Shown here: piece by piece, positions 27,333 to 35,626 of the stretch
Layout: every line of letters begins with the position of its first letter
Position numbering within the stretch: position 1 is the stretch's first letter
Origin: Comamonadaceae bacterium
GTDB lineage: Bacteria > Pseudomonadota > Gammaproteobacteria > Burkholderiales > Burkholderiaceae_C
Direction: 5' to 3'
DNA: 64,000 nucleotides
Assembly (NCBI GenBank): GCA_027488985.1
Contig: JAIYAR010000009.1
Span: 425,017-489,016, forward strand
Notes under the pieces: generated by a model
What the model saw: only the letters and a program-made list of their open reading frames with translations
Database searches by the model: none
Told to the model about the DNA's origin: nothing
Program-made: the position numbers and the translations under genes

Positions 27333-28625
27333 ATGGCCCTTAGCCGAAGCCTATTCGCACGCCTGCTCGTGGCGCAGGTCGCTGTGGCCATCGTTCTTAC
27401 CGCGATGCTCGCAATCGTGTTCTACGTTGAGCGTAATCGTACCGTTGCGCAGCTCGTGACCTCTAGCTGGGCACCTTCATTGCTGCTCGTAGCACGCGGC
27501 GTGCCTATCGAACAGGTGCGCCAAGTCGCGCCCGGGCCGTTGCGTTCATCAAACCTGCGTCCTGAAGATGTATTCATAGTCGCATCACTAACGGTCCTAC
27601 GGAGGATCATGCACGAGACACTGGTGGAAGCTGGGCTACCTGTAATGGAAGTGGTCTTCGGCCACAGATGGGATGGCACAGTAGGCGCACCGACACTTTG
27701 GTTGGCTCTGCGAAGCGACGACGGTGCACTCCGCTGGGTTGGTTTTGAGAGCGGCTTGGTCGAGGAAAATCTGCGCGAACGCTTCTTGATTGCGACGCTG
27801 TTTCTGTTCAGTTTGGCGGTCGGAGCCAGCGCGCTGATCGCGCATCGCTTGGCACAACCGCTTGAAGCGCTGCGTGCCCGCATTGCTGCCGACGACGCGT
27901 CCGGCGGTCCGCTGCCGCACGCCAGCGTTGAGGTCCTAGCGATCGACGAAGCGTGGCGGGCGCTGCGCCAATCGCTTGATCAACAGGAGCGCGAACGCGC
28001 GTTGCTGCTCGCGGGCGTTTCGCACGACCTTCGCAGCCCGTTAGGCCGCATCCGCTTGGCCGCCGAACTATTGTCCGATGGAGAGGGTATCGCTCCCAGG
28101 CGCGAAGCCATCGTGCGCAACGCGATGCAAGCAGATAGGCTCGTGGGCAGCTTTCTAGACCATGTGCGCAGCGGCGAACTGCCACTCAACGAGAGCGTGG
28201 ACGTCGCCGCTTTGGCACGCAACACAGCGACACAGCTGCAGCGCGCCGCAACTGAGCTGTCGGTCGAAGCGCCGCAGTCTCTCTTGGCTGATGACGTGAA
28301 CGCAATACTGATCGAAAGGGTGATAAGCAACCTACTCGACAATGCGTTTACCCACGGCCAACCTCCAGTGAAATTGACCGTGGGCACGGCAGAAAGCCAC
28401 ATATGCATCCAAGTGGAGGACTATGGCCCGGGCATCGCGCCCGAGAATCAGCAGGCTATGCTGCAAGCCTTCGCTCGTGGCGATGCAAGCCGCAGGCAAC
28501 CGGGTTTGGGCCTGGGGCTAACTATTGTTCAGCGCGTGGCGTTACGGATGGGCGGCAGCGTTGCTTTCTTCCGCTCGAAAGATGGTGCACGGACCATCGT
28601 GCGCGTTGATTGGCCGATGAGATGA
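27333..28625 (+). CDS. sensor histidine kinase (EnvZ/CpxA-like)
   Basis: 430 residues. One membrane helix near residues 10-30, a periplasmic region of ~115 residues, a second helix near 150-172 (LIATLFLFSLAVGASALIAH), a HAMP segment (RLAQPLEALRARI), the HisKA box LAGVSHDLRSPLGRIRLAAE with His near 230, and the ATP-binding domain with N box VISNLLDNAFTHG, G1 box VEDYGPGIAPEN and G2 box RQPGLGLGLTIVQRVA. It autophosphorylates on His and passes phosphate to the adjacent response regulator. The periplasmic signal is unknown. Low conservation of the sensor domain is usual. Confidence 0.92.
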   Translation: MALSRSLFARLLVAQVAVAIVLTAMLAIVFYVERNRTVAQLVTSSWAPSLLLVARGVPIEQVRQVAPGPLRSSNLRPEDVFIVASLTVLRRIMHETLVEAGLPVMEVVFGHRWDGTVGAPTLWLALRSDDGALRWVGFESGLVEENLRERFLIATLFLFSLAVGASALIAHRLAQPLEALRARIAADDASGGPLPHASVEVLAIDEAWRALRQSLDQQERERALLLAGVSHDLRSPLGRIRLAAELLSDGEGIAPRREAIVRNAMQADRLVGSFLDHVRSGELPLNESVDVAALARNTATQLQRAATELSVEAPQSLLADDVNAILIERVISNLLDNAFTHGQPPVKLTVGTAESHICIQVEDYGPGIAPENQQAMLQAFARGDASRRQPGLGLGLTIVQRVALRMGGSVAFFRSKDGARTIVRVDWPMR

Positions 28626-29050
28626 CGAGGCGAACGTTGCCAACGTTGTGCACGGGATCCTCATCCCCGATTCTTGACGAGGAAGTTGCAGATTGCCCCT
28701 TGCAGATTTGGGACTGCCGAGAATTGTTCCTGATCCCTTTAGGTGAAGTTAAGCACGTTCGCGAACACCTTTTGCCGGCGGTGAATTGGACCGCCCCTTA
28801 AGCTGTCATTCGCAAACGATAAGTTACGCGGCATGTCGCATGTCCATCGTTCCCGCCGTTTGAGCCTTTTTCGAATGTCCGCTACCAGGCCATGAATCCG
28901 ATATGTCAGAAGACCGCTTTGGGTCGGAAAGAGTCATCCGGATCGCCAAATCGGTGGTCGGCCTTCAGCCAATCGGGGGGGGTGCTCGCTTTAACGAAGT
29001 GGTCTCCACAAAGCTGCCCGTCGGCTCGTATTCATCGCCGGGGGTTTCGT
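28626..29050. other. intergenic stretch with possible decayed sequence
   Basis: 425 bases between convergent genes. No supported frame. Around 28880-28960 the DNA includes GACCGCTTTGGGTCGGAAAG, a type of sequence I have seen between proteobacterial genes; a vaguely similar stretch is at 21410-21450. I cannot say whether these are repeats or decayed genes. Confidence 0.35.
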
Positions 29051-29518
29051 TTAGCGCGCTGAAAGACGGGCATACAGCCAGCCCGCCAGCACCGCGCCTG
29101 CAGCCATGGTCAACAGGCCGGCCAGGCCCCGGGTGGCGTCGATAAACACCGGCATTGGCGCCACAGCGTCCACCGCCCGCACCGCCGCCACCATCCCCGA
29201 TCCAGCGGCGGCGGCCAGCAAGGCGCTGCGGCCGGTCGGCCACCAGCGCGCCAGGCCGCTGGCCACCGGCAGCGCCACCAGCCAGCCCACGGCCAGAATG
29301 CCGCCGTAAACCGGCGCAAAACCCAGCAGGTCCTGCCCAATTACCCGCAGCCATTCACCCGTCGTGATGTTCACACCTACGTCCTCTAGCGCCTGCATGT
29401 TCCAAAGCGTCTGCACTACCGAACCCCAGGCTGCGGCCAGCACCCAGGCCAGCAGCAATATCCCTGCACGTCGCGTCCAGCGGGGTCTTGAGGCATCATG
29501 GTGGGGGTTGTTTTTCAT
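29051..29518 (-). CDS. small polytopic membrane protein of unknown function
   Basis: 155 residues from ATG 29518 (MKNNPHHDASRPRWTRR), four hydrophobic segments near residues 18-38, 62-84, 95-115 and 130-150. Not recognised. The upstream start 29569 would overlap the sugar dehydrogenase gene. No clear ribosome site precedes 29518, so the start is uncertain. Only about 10 bp separate it from the divergent dehydrogenase start, so any promoter must lie inside one of the two genes. Confidence 0.6.
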   Translation of the reverse strand: MKNNPHHDASRPRWTRRAGILLLAWVLAAAWGSVVQTLWNMQALEDVGVNITTGEWLRVIGQDLLGFAPVYGGILAVGWLVALPVASGLARWWPTGRSALLAAAAGSGMVAAVRAVDAVAPMPVFIDATRGLAGLLTMAAGAVLAGWLYARLSAR

Positions 29519-29528
29519 GCGTGTGATT

Positions 29529-30647
29529 ATGAAATACCTGCTTGCTCTTCTGCTGACGGGACTGGCCACGGCATCCTCAGCCCAGACCGGGGCACAGCCA
29601 CCAGCCTACCGTGTCGAGACCGTGGCTAGCGGTCTGGAGCACCCGTGGTCATTGGCCTTTCTGCCCGGTGGCAGCCTGCTGGTGACGGAGCGTGCGGGCC
29701 GGCTGCGTTTGATCGAGCGCGGGGCCGATGGCCTCCTGAAGCTGCGCCCCGAGCCCGTGGCCGGAGTGCCGCCCGTGCTGGCCAAGGGGCAGGCCGGCCT
29801 GTTCGATATCCTGTTGGACCCGGCCTACGCCAGTAACCAGCGCCTTTGGCTCTCTTATGCCCACGGCACGCGCGAGGCCAACCACCTGCGTGTAGCCAGT
29901 GCCCGGTTTGATGGGCGCCAGTTGCAGGAGTTGCAACCTGTTTTCACTTCCCAACCCGCCAAGTCCGACACCCAGCATTACGGCGGTCGCATGGCCTGGC
30001 TGCCGGACGGCAGCCTGCTCTTTGGCATGGGCGACGGCAACCTGGAGCGCACCGACGCCCAACGCCTGCACACCCACCTTGGCAAGTTCCTGCGCATCCA
30101 TCCCGACGGCCGCGTGCCCGCCGACAACCCCTTTGTGAAGCGCGAGGGTGCCCTGCCCGAGATCTACAGTATCGGCCACCGCAACCCGCAGGGCGTGGTT
30201 GTGGTGCAGGGCGTGCCCTATGCGCACGAACACGGCTCGCGCGGTGGCGACGAACTTAACCGCCTCGCGCCCGGCGCCAACTACGGCTGGCCGCTCACCA
30301 CCGGCGGCGTAGACTACACCTATGCTCGCATCACCCCCTACCGCAGCTTGCCCGGCATCACCGAGCCGCTGACTGAGTGGACACCTTCTATCGCGCCGGC
30401 CGGGATGACCTGGTATGAGGGTTCGCGGTTCCCTGGCTGGCGGAGCAGCTTGCTGGTGGCAGCGCTGGCCGAACGCAGCGTACGTCGCGTGCCCATGACC
30501 AACGGCATGCCCGGCCCGCAAGAGTTGCTGTTCCGGGAACTGGACGAACGCCTGCGCGACGTGCGCGTGGGGCCGGATGGCGCGGTTTATCTGTTGACGG
30601 ACAGCCCGCAGGGACGGGTGCTTCGGGTGGTGCCGGCGGGACCTTGA
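29529..30647 (+). CDS. PQQ-dependent soluble aldose sugar dehydrogenase-like protein
   Basis: 372 residues from ATG 29529, giving a signal peptide (MKYLLALLLTGLATASSAQ); ATG 29517 adds four residues, and longer frames overlap the divergent gene. The six-bladed propeller family (GSDH/YliI) is shown by GLEHPWSLAFLPGGSLLVTE, KGQAGLFDILLDPAY, HYGGRMAWLPDGSLLFGMGD with the catalytic His, GHRNPQGVVV and HGSRGGDELNRLAPGANYGW, the calcium and PQQ site. It oxidises aldose sugars in the periplasm using PQQ, which must be made elsewhere or taken up. No PQQ biosynthesis genes are in the window. Confidence 0.88.
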   Translation: MKYLLALLLTGLATASSAQTGAQPPAYRVETVASGLEHPWSLAFLPGGSLLVTERAGRLRLIERGADGLLKLRPEPVAGVPPVLAKGQAGLFDILLDPAYASNQRLWLSYAHGTREANHLRVASARFDGRQLQELQPVFTSQPAKSDTQHYGGRMAWLPDGSLLFGMGDGNLERTDAQRLHTHLGKFLRIHPDGRVPADNPFVKREGALPEIYSIGHRNPQGVVVVQGVPYAHEHGSRGGDELNRLAPGANYGWPLTTGGVDYTYARITPYRSLPGITEPLTEWTPSIAPAGMTWYEGSRFPGWRSSLLVAALAERSVRRVPMTNGMPGPQELLFRELDERLRDVRVGPDGAVYLLTDSPQGRVLRVVPAGP

Positions 30648-30928
30648 GCGGCGCATGTTTGTAGCCCTAGGAAGCTGATTGTTGACGCGCATTGAGTTTT
30701 ACCCACTATGCGCGAATTCCTACACACACCTCAAGACCTGCGAATGCAACACCCCATTTGGATCATGGTGCTTGAGGAATGAGTCACAAGTGGCGCGCAC
30801 CGTGGGTATTCGAGGTTGCGCGTTAACACTGCATTTACTCTCCACACAACGTTATCCGAGATGTTTCGATACCACCGTCCCTATTTCCATCTGACGACGA
30901 ATTACCCACCTGGCTTCACACGTTCCTG
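30648..30928. other. intergenic stretch, nothing recognised
   Basis: About 280 bases following the sugar dehydrogenase, with no ribosome sites. It contains GCGCGTTAACACTGC and AACGTTATCC, which recall integron attC ends, but no second half-site pair or integrase is seen. Confidence 0.35.
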
Positions 30929-31234
30929 TTGGTAGTAGTTGTCTCGCCTTTTGCAGGATTTCTGTTCTGGTTTGGCATCAGTGCTATCTACGCCGGTCAC
31001 CTTGAGCCATTGAGTGGCCCCGAATTTGGGCAGTATTCTTTTGGGTCACTAACACTCGAGGGCAGACCGGCCAGGATCGCAGGGCTGTCCCTTGTCACGC
31101 TTGGAAGCTCCTTTTTGGCAATAGCCTACCGATTTTCTCGTGTTGCAGGTGAAGGGCAATTTCCTTGTTTTCTGCCATGGGTCCTGCTTGCTATCTCCCA
31201 GTTTCTGGCTTTGGTGGTGAAGGCTTCTCGCTGA
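30929..31234 (+). CDS. short membrane-protein frame without a good start, possibly decayed
   Basis: 101 codons from TTG 30929, with three hydrophobic segments (VVVVSPFAGFLFWFGISAIY, RIAGLSLVTLGSSFLAIAY and CFLPWVLLAISQFLALVV). The frame extends upstream to a TAA near 30825 with plausible protein sequence (IPPSLFPSDDELPTWLHTFL) but no ATG or GTG and no Shine-Dalgarno. Either it starts at an unusual codon or its 5' end was lost. Function unknown. Confidence 0.35.
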   Translation: MVVVVSPFAGFLFWFGISAIYAGHLEPLSGPEFGQYSFGSLTLEGRPARIAGLSLVTLGSSFLAIAYRFSRVAGEGQFPCFLPWVLLAISQFLALVVKASR

Positions 31235-31386
31235 CGGACCATCGATTCACGCAACGAGGAAAGGCCGAAGGCGACAGTCGCGACCGTCAGCTTCCGCTAT
31301 ATACGCGACCTCGGCAAGCCCGCTCCACCCATAACAGATCGGATGTCCGTTTTTTGACATCTATTCCAGAAGTGCGGATGACCGCG

Positions 31387-32652
31387 TTAGATCACACCGT
31401 CAAACATCATCACGCTGACCAGATCGCCTACGGCCACGTTGCCCTGCTCATGACCCAGCACGATGAGGCCGTTGGCCTGCACCATAGAGCTGAGCACGCC
31501 CGAGCCCTGGTTACCGGTAGTGCATACCTGCAACTGTCCGTCGGGGGCGACGGTGACGATGCCGCGTTGATACTCGGTGCGGCCGGCTTTCTTGCGCATG
31601 GGCTCCTGGCTGTGGGCCTGCAGCAAAGGCAGCGGCTTCGGCGTTGACCCCATCATCTTGAGCAGTGCGGGGCGCACCAGCGAAAGGAAAGTCACCATCA
31701 CCGCCACCGGGTTGCCCGGCAGCCCGAACAACACTGTGGTGCCGATGCGGCCCAGTGCAAAGGGCCGGCCCGGCCGCATGGCAATGCGCCAGAAGGCCAC
31801 ATCGCCCAACTTGGCCATCATGCCTTTGGTGAAGTCAGCCTCGCCCACACTCACTCCGCCGCTGCTGATGATCACGTCGGCCTGTGCTGCCGCGCTGCGG
31901 AAGGCAGCTTCCAGCGCCACCGGTTCGTCGCGCACCACGCCCAGCTCAACCACTTCGCAGCCCAGGCGCTCCAGCAAGCTGGTCACGGTATAGCGGTTGC
32001 TGTCAAACACCGCACCCTCGCGCAGCGGCTCGCCGGGGGACATGACCTCGTCACCGGTGGACATGTATGCCACTTTCAGCCGACGCAGTACCGGCAAGGT
32101 TTGCAGACCCAAACTGGCTGCCAGCCCAATGGATGCGGGCGCGAGCAGCTCCCCTTTTGATAGCGCAACGCCTCCGAGCTGCAGGTCTTCGCCCCGCAGC
32201 CGGCGGTTATCGCCGGCACGCAAGCGGTCCGCAGGGATGTGAACGTGGTCACCTGCTACGGTGGTCATCTCGTGGGGCACCACGGTATCCAGCCCTGCAG
32301 GCAGGATGGCACCGGTCATCACCTTGAGGCATTCGCCAGCGTTCACACTGCCGACCCAGGCTTTGCCCGCGAGCGCTGTGCCAGCCACGCGCAACGTAAG
32401 AGTGCTTTGGCCAGCGAGTGCTGCACCACTGAAGGCAAAGCCGTCCATGGCGGAGTTGTCGTGCGCAGGCACGGCCATGTTGGAAATCAAATCTTCAGCC
32501 AGCACTCGGCCCAGGCACTGGCGCAGGGGCAAAACCTCGGTGCCCTGCACGGGCGCAACCAAGCGGTCAATAAAGGTATTGGCATCTGCCATACGCAGCG
32601 CCTGCGGGTCATACCCCTGCAGGGAGCGGGCAATGTCGTCCAGCGTTTTCAT
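31387..32652 (-). CDS. moeA: molybdopterin molybdenumtransferase MoeA
   Basis: 421 residues. MoeA inserts molybdate (or tungstate) into adenylylated molybdopterin. The domain order is family-typical: PLRQCLGRVLAEDLISNMAV, PAHDNSAMDGFAFSG, AGECLKVMTGAILPAGLDTV, AYMSTGDEV in the MPT-binding domain, IISSGGVSVGEADFTKGMMA, FGLPGNPVAVMVTFL and a C-terminal domain. Last of the ten-gene formate module on the minus strand; its start meets the mobA stop at base 32652. In this context it likely supplies W- or Mo-bis-MGD for formate dehydrogenase. Confidence 0.95.
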   Translation of the reverse strand: MKTLDDIARSLQGYDPQALRMADANTFIDRLVAPVQGTEVLPLRQCLGRVLAEDLISNMAVPAHDNSAMDGFAFSGAALAGQSTLTLRVAGTALAGKAWVGSVNAGECLKVMTGAILPAGLDTVVPHEMTTVAGDHVHIPADRLRAGDNRRLRGEDLQLGGVALSKGELLAPASIGLAASLGLQTLPVLRRLKVAYMSTGDEVMSPGEPLREGAVFDSNRYTVTSLLERLGCEVVELGVVRDEPVALEAAFRSAAAQADVIISSGGVSVGEADFTKGMMAKLGDVAFWRIAMRPGRPFALGRIGTTVLFGLPGNPVAVMVTFLSLVRPALLKMMGSTPKPLPLLQAHSQEPMRKKAGRTEYQRGIVTVAPDGQLQVCTTGNQGSGVLSSMVQANGLIVLGHEQGNVAVGDLVSVMMFDGVI

Positions 32653-33359
32653 CAGGATTCCAGCTGGCGCAGTTCGTCCAGCGTATTGGCATTGGCAAAA
32701 GCGCGCGGGTCATCGCCCGGCGCATCGAAAGGAACCTGCACGACCTGTAAACCGGCAGTCCAGGCATCCACCTTGCGGCCACCACCGGCCAAAAAGGCGT
32801 GCAGACCTGGGGCTACAGCGGTGCGCATCAAGCAAAACACCGGCTGGCTGCGCAGCGCGATTTGCCCATCGCGCCCGGCCTCCGGAGCCATGACCACGGC
32901 CATGTCGGCATCCGCCTGAGTCAAAGCGGCCAGCAGACGCTGCGCCAAGTCCAGGGGAAACAACGGGCTGTCGCAAGGCACTGTGAGCATCAGCGCAGTG
33001 GTGCACACGTCCAGCCCCGCCTGAAATCCGGCCAGCGGGCCGGCAAATTCGGTATCCCGGTCAGGCACCACCTGCACACGGGCGGTGCCAAAGGTGGCTT
33101 CTCCCATGGCGAGATACACCTCGGGGTTGCGGTTGGCGTTCACGATGGCGCCCGCCAAAGCTCCACCGTGCGCCCCACCCTGCTGGGTGGCCAGGCGCTG
33201 CAAAGCGTGCTGAGCCATGGGCACGCCATGCAAGGGTTGCAGGCCTTTGTCCACCCCTCCCATGCGCATGCCACGCCCGCCTGCCAGCACCAGCGCAGTG
33301 ATGTCAGACAGGGTCAAGACGGATTGAGGGGCCTCATGGGCAGGTTCAGTTTTTTGCAT
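32652..33359 (-). CDS. mobA: molybdenum cofactor guanylyltransferase MobA
   Basis: 235 residues from ATG 33359; 33401 is a longer alternative. MobA transfers GMP to molybdopterin, giving the bis-MGD cofactor required by DMSO-reductase-family enzymes including formate dehydrogenase. The nucleotide-binding loop reads ALVLAGGRGMRMGGVDKGL, followed by HGVPMAQHALQRL, VPDRDTEFAGPLAGFQAGL and MLTVPCDSPLFPLDLAQRLL. Its start overlaps the end of tupA by about 14 bp, and its stop meets the moeA start, so translation is coupled. Confidence 0.93.
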   Translation of the reverse strand: MQKTEPAHEAPQSVLTLSDITALVLAGGRGMRMGGVDKGLQPLHGVPMAQHALQRLATQQGGAHGGALAGAIVNANRNPEVYLAMGEATFGTARVQVVPDRDTEFAGPLAGFQAGLDVCTTALMLTVPCDSPLFPLDLAQRLLAALTQADADMAVVMAPEAGRDGQIALRSQPVFCLMRTAVAPGLHAFLAGGGRKVDAWTAGLQVVQVPFDAPGDDPRAFANANTLDELRQLES

Positions 33360-34173
33360 TCGGGAAGAAAAGTTGCTCACCCCCGATTTTGTAGCTGGCA
33401 ATGACGTTTTGACCGGCCGCAGAGGTCACCCAATCTACAAATTTTGCGGCGTCCGTCGTGTTGACGTGCGGATGCTTGGCGGGGTTGACCGGCAACACAC
33501 CGTATTGGTTGAAGAGCTGCTTGTCGCCTTCGACCAGCACCATGAGGTCAGCACGGTTTTTGAAGTTGAGCCAGGTACCGCGGTCGGTGAGCACATAGCC
33601 GGCGGTGGACGTGGCAATGTTCAAAGCCGGGCCCATGCCGCAACCGCATTCCCGGTAACCGGCGAACTTGGGCGCCTCGGTGCCTGCGGCTTTCCAGTAG
33701 CGCAGCTCGGCTGCATGGGTACCACTACGGTCGCCGCGGGAGATGAAGCTTGCTGGAGATGCCGCGAGCTTTTTGAAGGCGGCCAGAATGTCTTTTCCAC
33801 GCACACCCACCGGATCTGCAGCAGGCCCCACGAGCACAAAGTCGTTGTACATCACGGGCAGGCGCTTGGTGGCAAAGCCCTCTTGCACCAGCTTTTCTTC
33901 GGCCACCTGGTCATGCACGAAGAGCACATCCGCGTCACCACGGCGACCCATGTCGATGGCCTGGCCGGTGCCCACGGCGACCACTTTCACATCCACTCCG
34001 GTGGCTGCCTTGAAGGCAGGCAACAGATGGGCAAACAGGCCGGACTGCTCGGTAGAGGTGGTGGAAGCCATCACCAAGGCTTGGGCATGCACCGCGCCGA
34101 TTGCTACCAAAACAATAGCTGCCAGCGCTGAGCGGATGGGCGCCAGGGCCCCAAAAGACATCAAACGTTCCAT
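33346..34173 (-). CDS. tupA: tungstate ABC transporter substrate-binding protein TupA
   Basis: 275 residues with a signal peptide (LAAIVLVAIGAVHAQALVMA). The mature start has the TupA oxyanion motif STTSTEQSGLFAHLLPAF; VGTGQAIDMGRRGDADVLFV and RGDRSGTHAAELRYWKAAG follow. This set separates TupA (tungstate-specific) from ModA and WtpA. It lies in an ABC operon with permease and ATPase (TAATG overlap with the ATPase gene) in a formate-dehydrogenase cluster, supporting tungstate. The signal-peptide region contains DNA resembling the dispersed short repeat (34103-34155), uncertain. Start at 34161 (MSFGAL) is an alternative. Confidence 0.88.
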   Translation of the reverse strand: MERLMSFGALAPIRSALAAIVLVAIGAVHAQALVMASTTSTEQSGLFAHLLPAFKAATGVDVKVVAVGTGQAIDMGRRGDADVLFVHDQVAEEKLVQEGFATKRLPVMYNDFVLVGPAADPVGVRGKDILAAFKKLAASPASFISRGDRSGTHAAELRYWKAAGTEAPKFAGYRECGCGMGPALNIATSTAGYVLTDRGTWLNFKNRADLMVLVEGDKQLFNQYGVLPVNPAKHPHVNTTDAAKFVDWVTSAAGQNVIASYKIGGEQLFFPNAKN

Positions 34174-34883
34174 TAAACTCCCTCTCCTTTTACAAAATTG
34201 GCCGCGTCCGCAGAACGGGTCTGCAGAACGGCATGATCAAAAAACTCGTGCACCGGCAGATCCACCAGCAGGCGCCCCTGCTCGAGGTAGACCACTCGCG
34301 TGGCCAAGCGCTTGACCTGGCCGAGGTTGTGGCTGGCAAACACCATGGTGCCTGCAAAACTTTGAACACTGGCTTCTACCAGGCGTTTGGAATGCGGGTC
34401 CAGGCTGGCAGTGGGCTCGTCCAGCAAGAGCAGCTCGGGTTTCAGGGCCAAGGCGCGTGCCAGGGCCACCCGCTGCGTTTGCCCGACCGAGAGCTGGCGC
34501 CCGCGCCGCTGGGCTACATCGTCTAAGCCGGCATCGACCAAGACCTGCAACGCGCGGCTGCGGGCCTGCTGCCAAGGGGTGCCTTGCAGCCAGAGGCCCA
34601 AGGCCAGGTTGGTTTGCACCGTCAACCGCAGCAACACGGGGCGCTGGAACAGCATGGCCTGGCGCAAAGCGGCATCAATCACAAGCTGGCCGGATACCGG
34701 CTGTTGCAAGCCGTGGATGACCCGCAGCAGCGTGGACTTGCCGCTGCCGTTGGACCCTACCAGCGCCACCCGCTCGCCTGCCCGGATATTCAGGCTCACG
34801 CCATCCAGCGCCAGCGGAGCGCCGTGGCGCGGAGTCAGCGCGACAGACACCTTGTCCAGTCGAATCAGGCTTGGAACGCTCAT
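34173..34883 (-). CDS. tupC: tungstate ABC transporter ATPase TupC
   Basis: 236 residues from ATG 34883; the longer start at 34946 would overlap the permease gene. Walker A is RVALVGSNGSGKSTLLRVIH, the signature is QLSVGQTQRVALARALALKP, Walker B is ELLLLDEPTASLDPHSKRLV, and the H-loop is FASHNLGQVKRLA. The short sensor-less ATPase fits Tup/Wtp systems rather than ModC, which has a C-terminal MOP domain that is absent here. ATGA overlap with the permease gene. Energises import across the inner membrane. Confidence 0.9.
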   Translation of the reverse strand: MSVPSLIRLDKVSVALTPRHGAPLALDGVSLNIRAGERVALVGSNGSGKSTLLRVIHGLQQPVSGQLVIDAALRQAMLFQRPVLLRLTVQTNLALGLWLQGTPWQQARSRALQVLVDAGLDDVAQRRGRQLSVGQTQRVALARALALKPELLLLDEPTASLDPHSKRLVEASVQSFAGTMVFASHNLGQVKRLATRVVYLEQGRLLVDLPVHEFFDHAVLQTRSADAANFVKGEGV

Positions 34884-35626
34884 GCGCGCCTCCCTGCTGA
34901 AGGAGTGGCAGCTGCCGGCACAGCGGCATCCACTTTCTCCAACCACGCTCGCAAGCCAGCCAACAGCAACTGAAGGAGCAAGACCACCCCCAGCAGCACC
35001 AGCCCCAAGCCCATCGCTAGCGGCAAGTCGCCCTTGCTGGTTTCCAGCGCTATGGCAGTAGTCATCACACGGGTGAAGCCGTCCATATTGCCGCCCACCA
35101 GCATCACGGCGCCCACTTCGGCAATAGCGCGCCCGAAAGCAGCCAAGGCCACGGTCAACAAAGCGCTGCGCTCATCCCAAGCGAGCAACAAACCGCGCAG
35201 GCGCGGACCGGCGCCCAGGGACCGAAGCTGCTCGCCATGGGCGGCATCAGCGTCCTCCACCACCTGGCGCACCAGCGCGATCACAATGGGCAAGACCAGC
35301 ACGGTCTGCGCCAGCAACATGGCTTTGAAAGAATAGAGCCAGCCCAGAAAGCCCAGCGGCCCGGAGCGGGAAAGCAACAGGTAAACGCCCAACCCCACCA
35401 CCACGGAGGGCAAGGAAAGCAGGGTGTTGAGCACCGCCAGCACCAGCCCGCGGCCGGGAAAGCGGCTCACTGCCAGCCACGCCCCCAGCACAGTACCCAG
35501 CACAAAAGCCAACGCACTGGCGGCCGCACTCAAGGCCAGGGAACGCCAGACAATGGACCACAGCACCGGGTCCGCATCTGCAATCAGCCGCACAGCGGCC
35601 AGCCCGCTTTCCCCCAAAGAACTCAA
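34880..35626 (-). CDS. tupB: tungstate ABC transporter permease TupB (TTG start)
   Basis: 248 residues. The only suitable start is TTG at 35626, overlapping the fdhD stop as TTGA; no in-frame ATG occurs near the N-terminus. Five to six membrane helices; the cytoplasmic EAA loop for ATPase contact reads EQLRSLGAGPRLRGLLLAWD, followed by TVALAAFGRAIAEVGAVMLV. It forms the channel of the Tup importer with tupA and tupC in order B-C-A. Translation is probably coupled to fdhD. Confidence 0.9.
   Translation of the reverse strand: MSSLGESGLAAVRLIADADPVLWSIVWRSLALSAAASALAFVLGTVLGAWLAVSRFPGRGLVLAVLNTLLSLPSVVVGLGVYLLLSRSGPLGFLGWLYSFKAMLLAQTVLVLPIVIALVRQVVEDADAAHGEQLRSLGAGPRLRGLLLAWDERSALLTVALAAFGRAIAEVGAVMLVGGNMDGFTRVMTTAIALETSKGDLPLAMGLGLVLLGVVLLLQLLLAGLRAWLEKVDAAVPAAATPSAGRRA

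Noticed and set aside
30820-30865. GCGCGTTAAC...AACGTTATCC resembling integron attC ends
   Set aside because: Only one pair of weak half-sites, no integrase and no cassette array in the window.
32109-32164. Sequence in moeA resembling the dispersed repeat (minus strand GCTATCAAAAGGGGAGCTGC then TCGCGC)
   Set aside because: The encoded segment (SKGELLAPASIGLAASLGL) aligns without gap with normal MoeA proteins, so no insertion is evident; the match may be chance.
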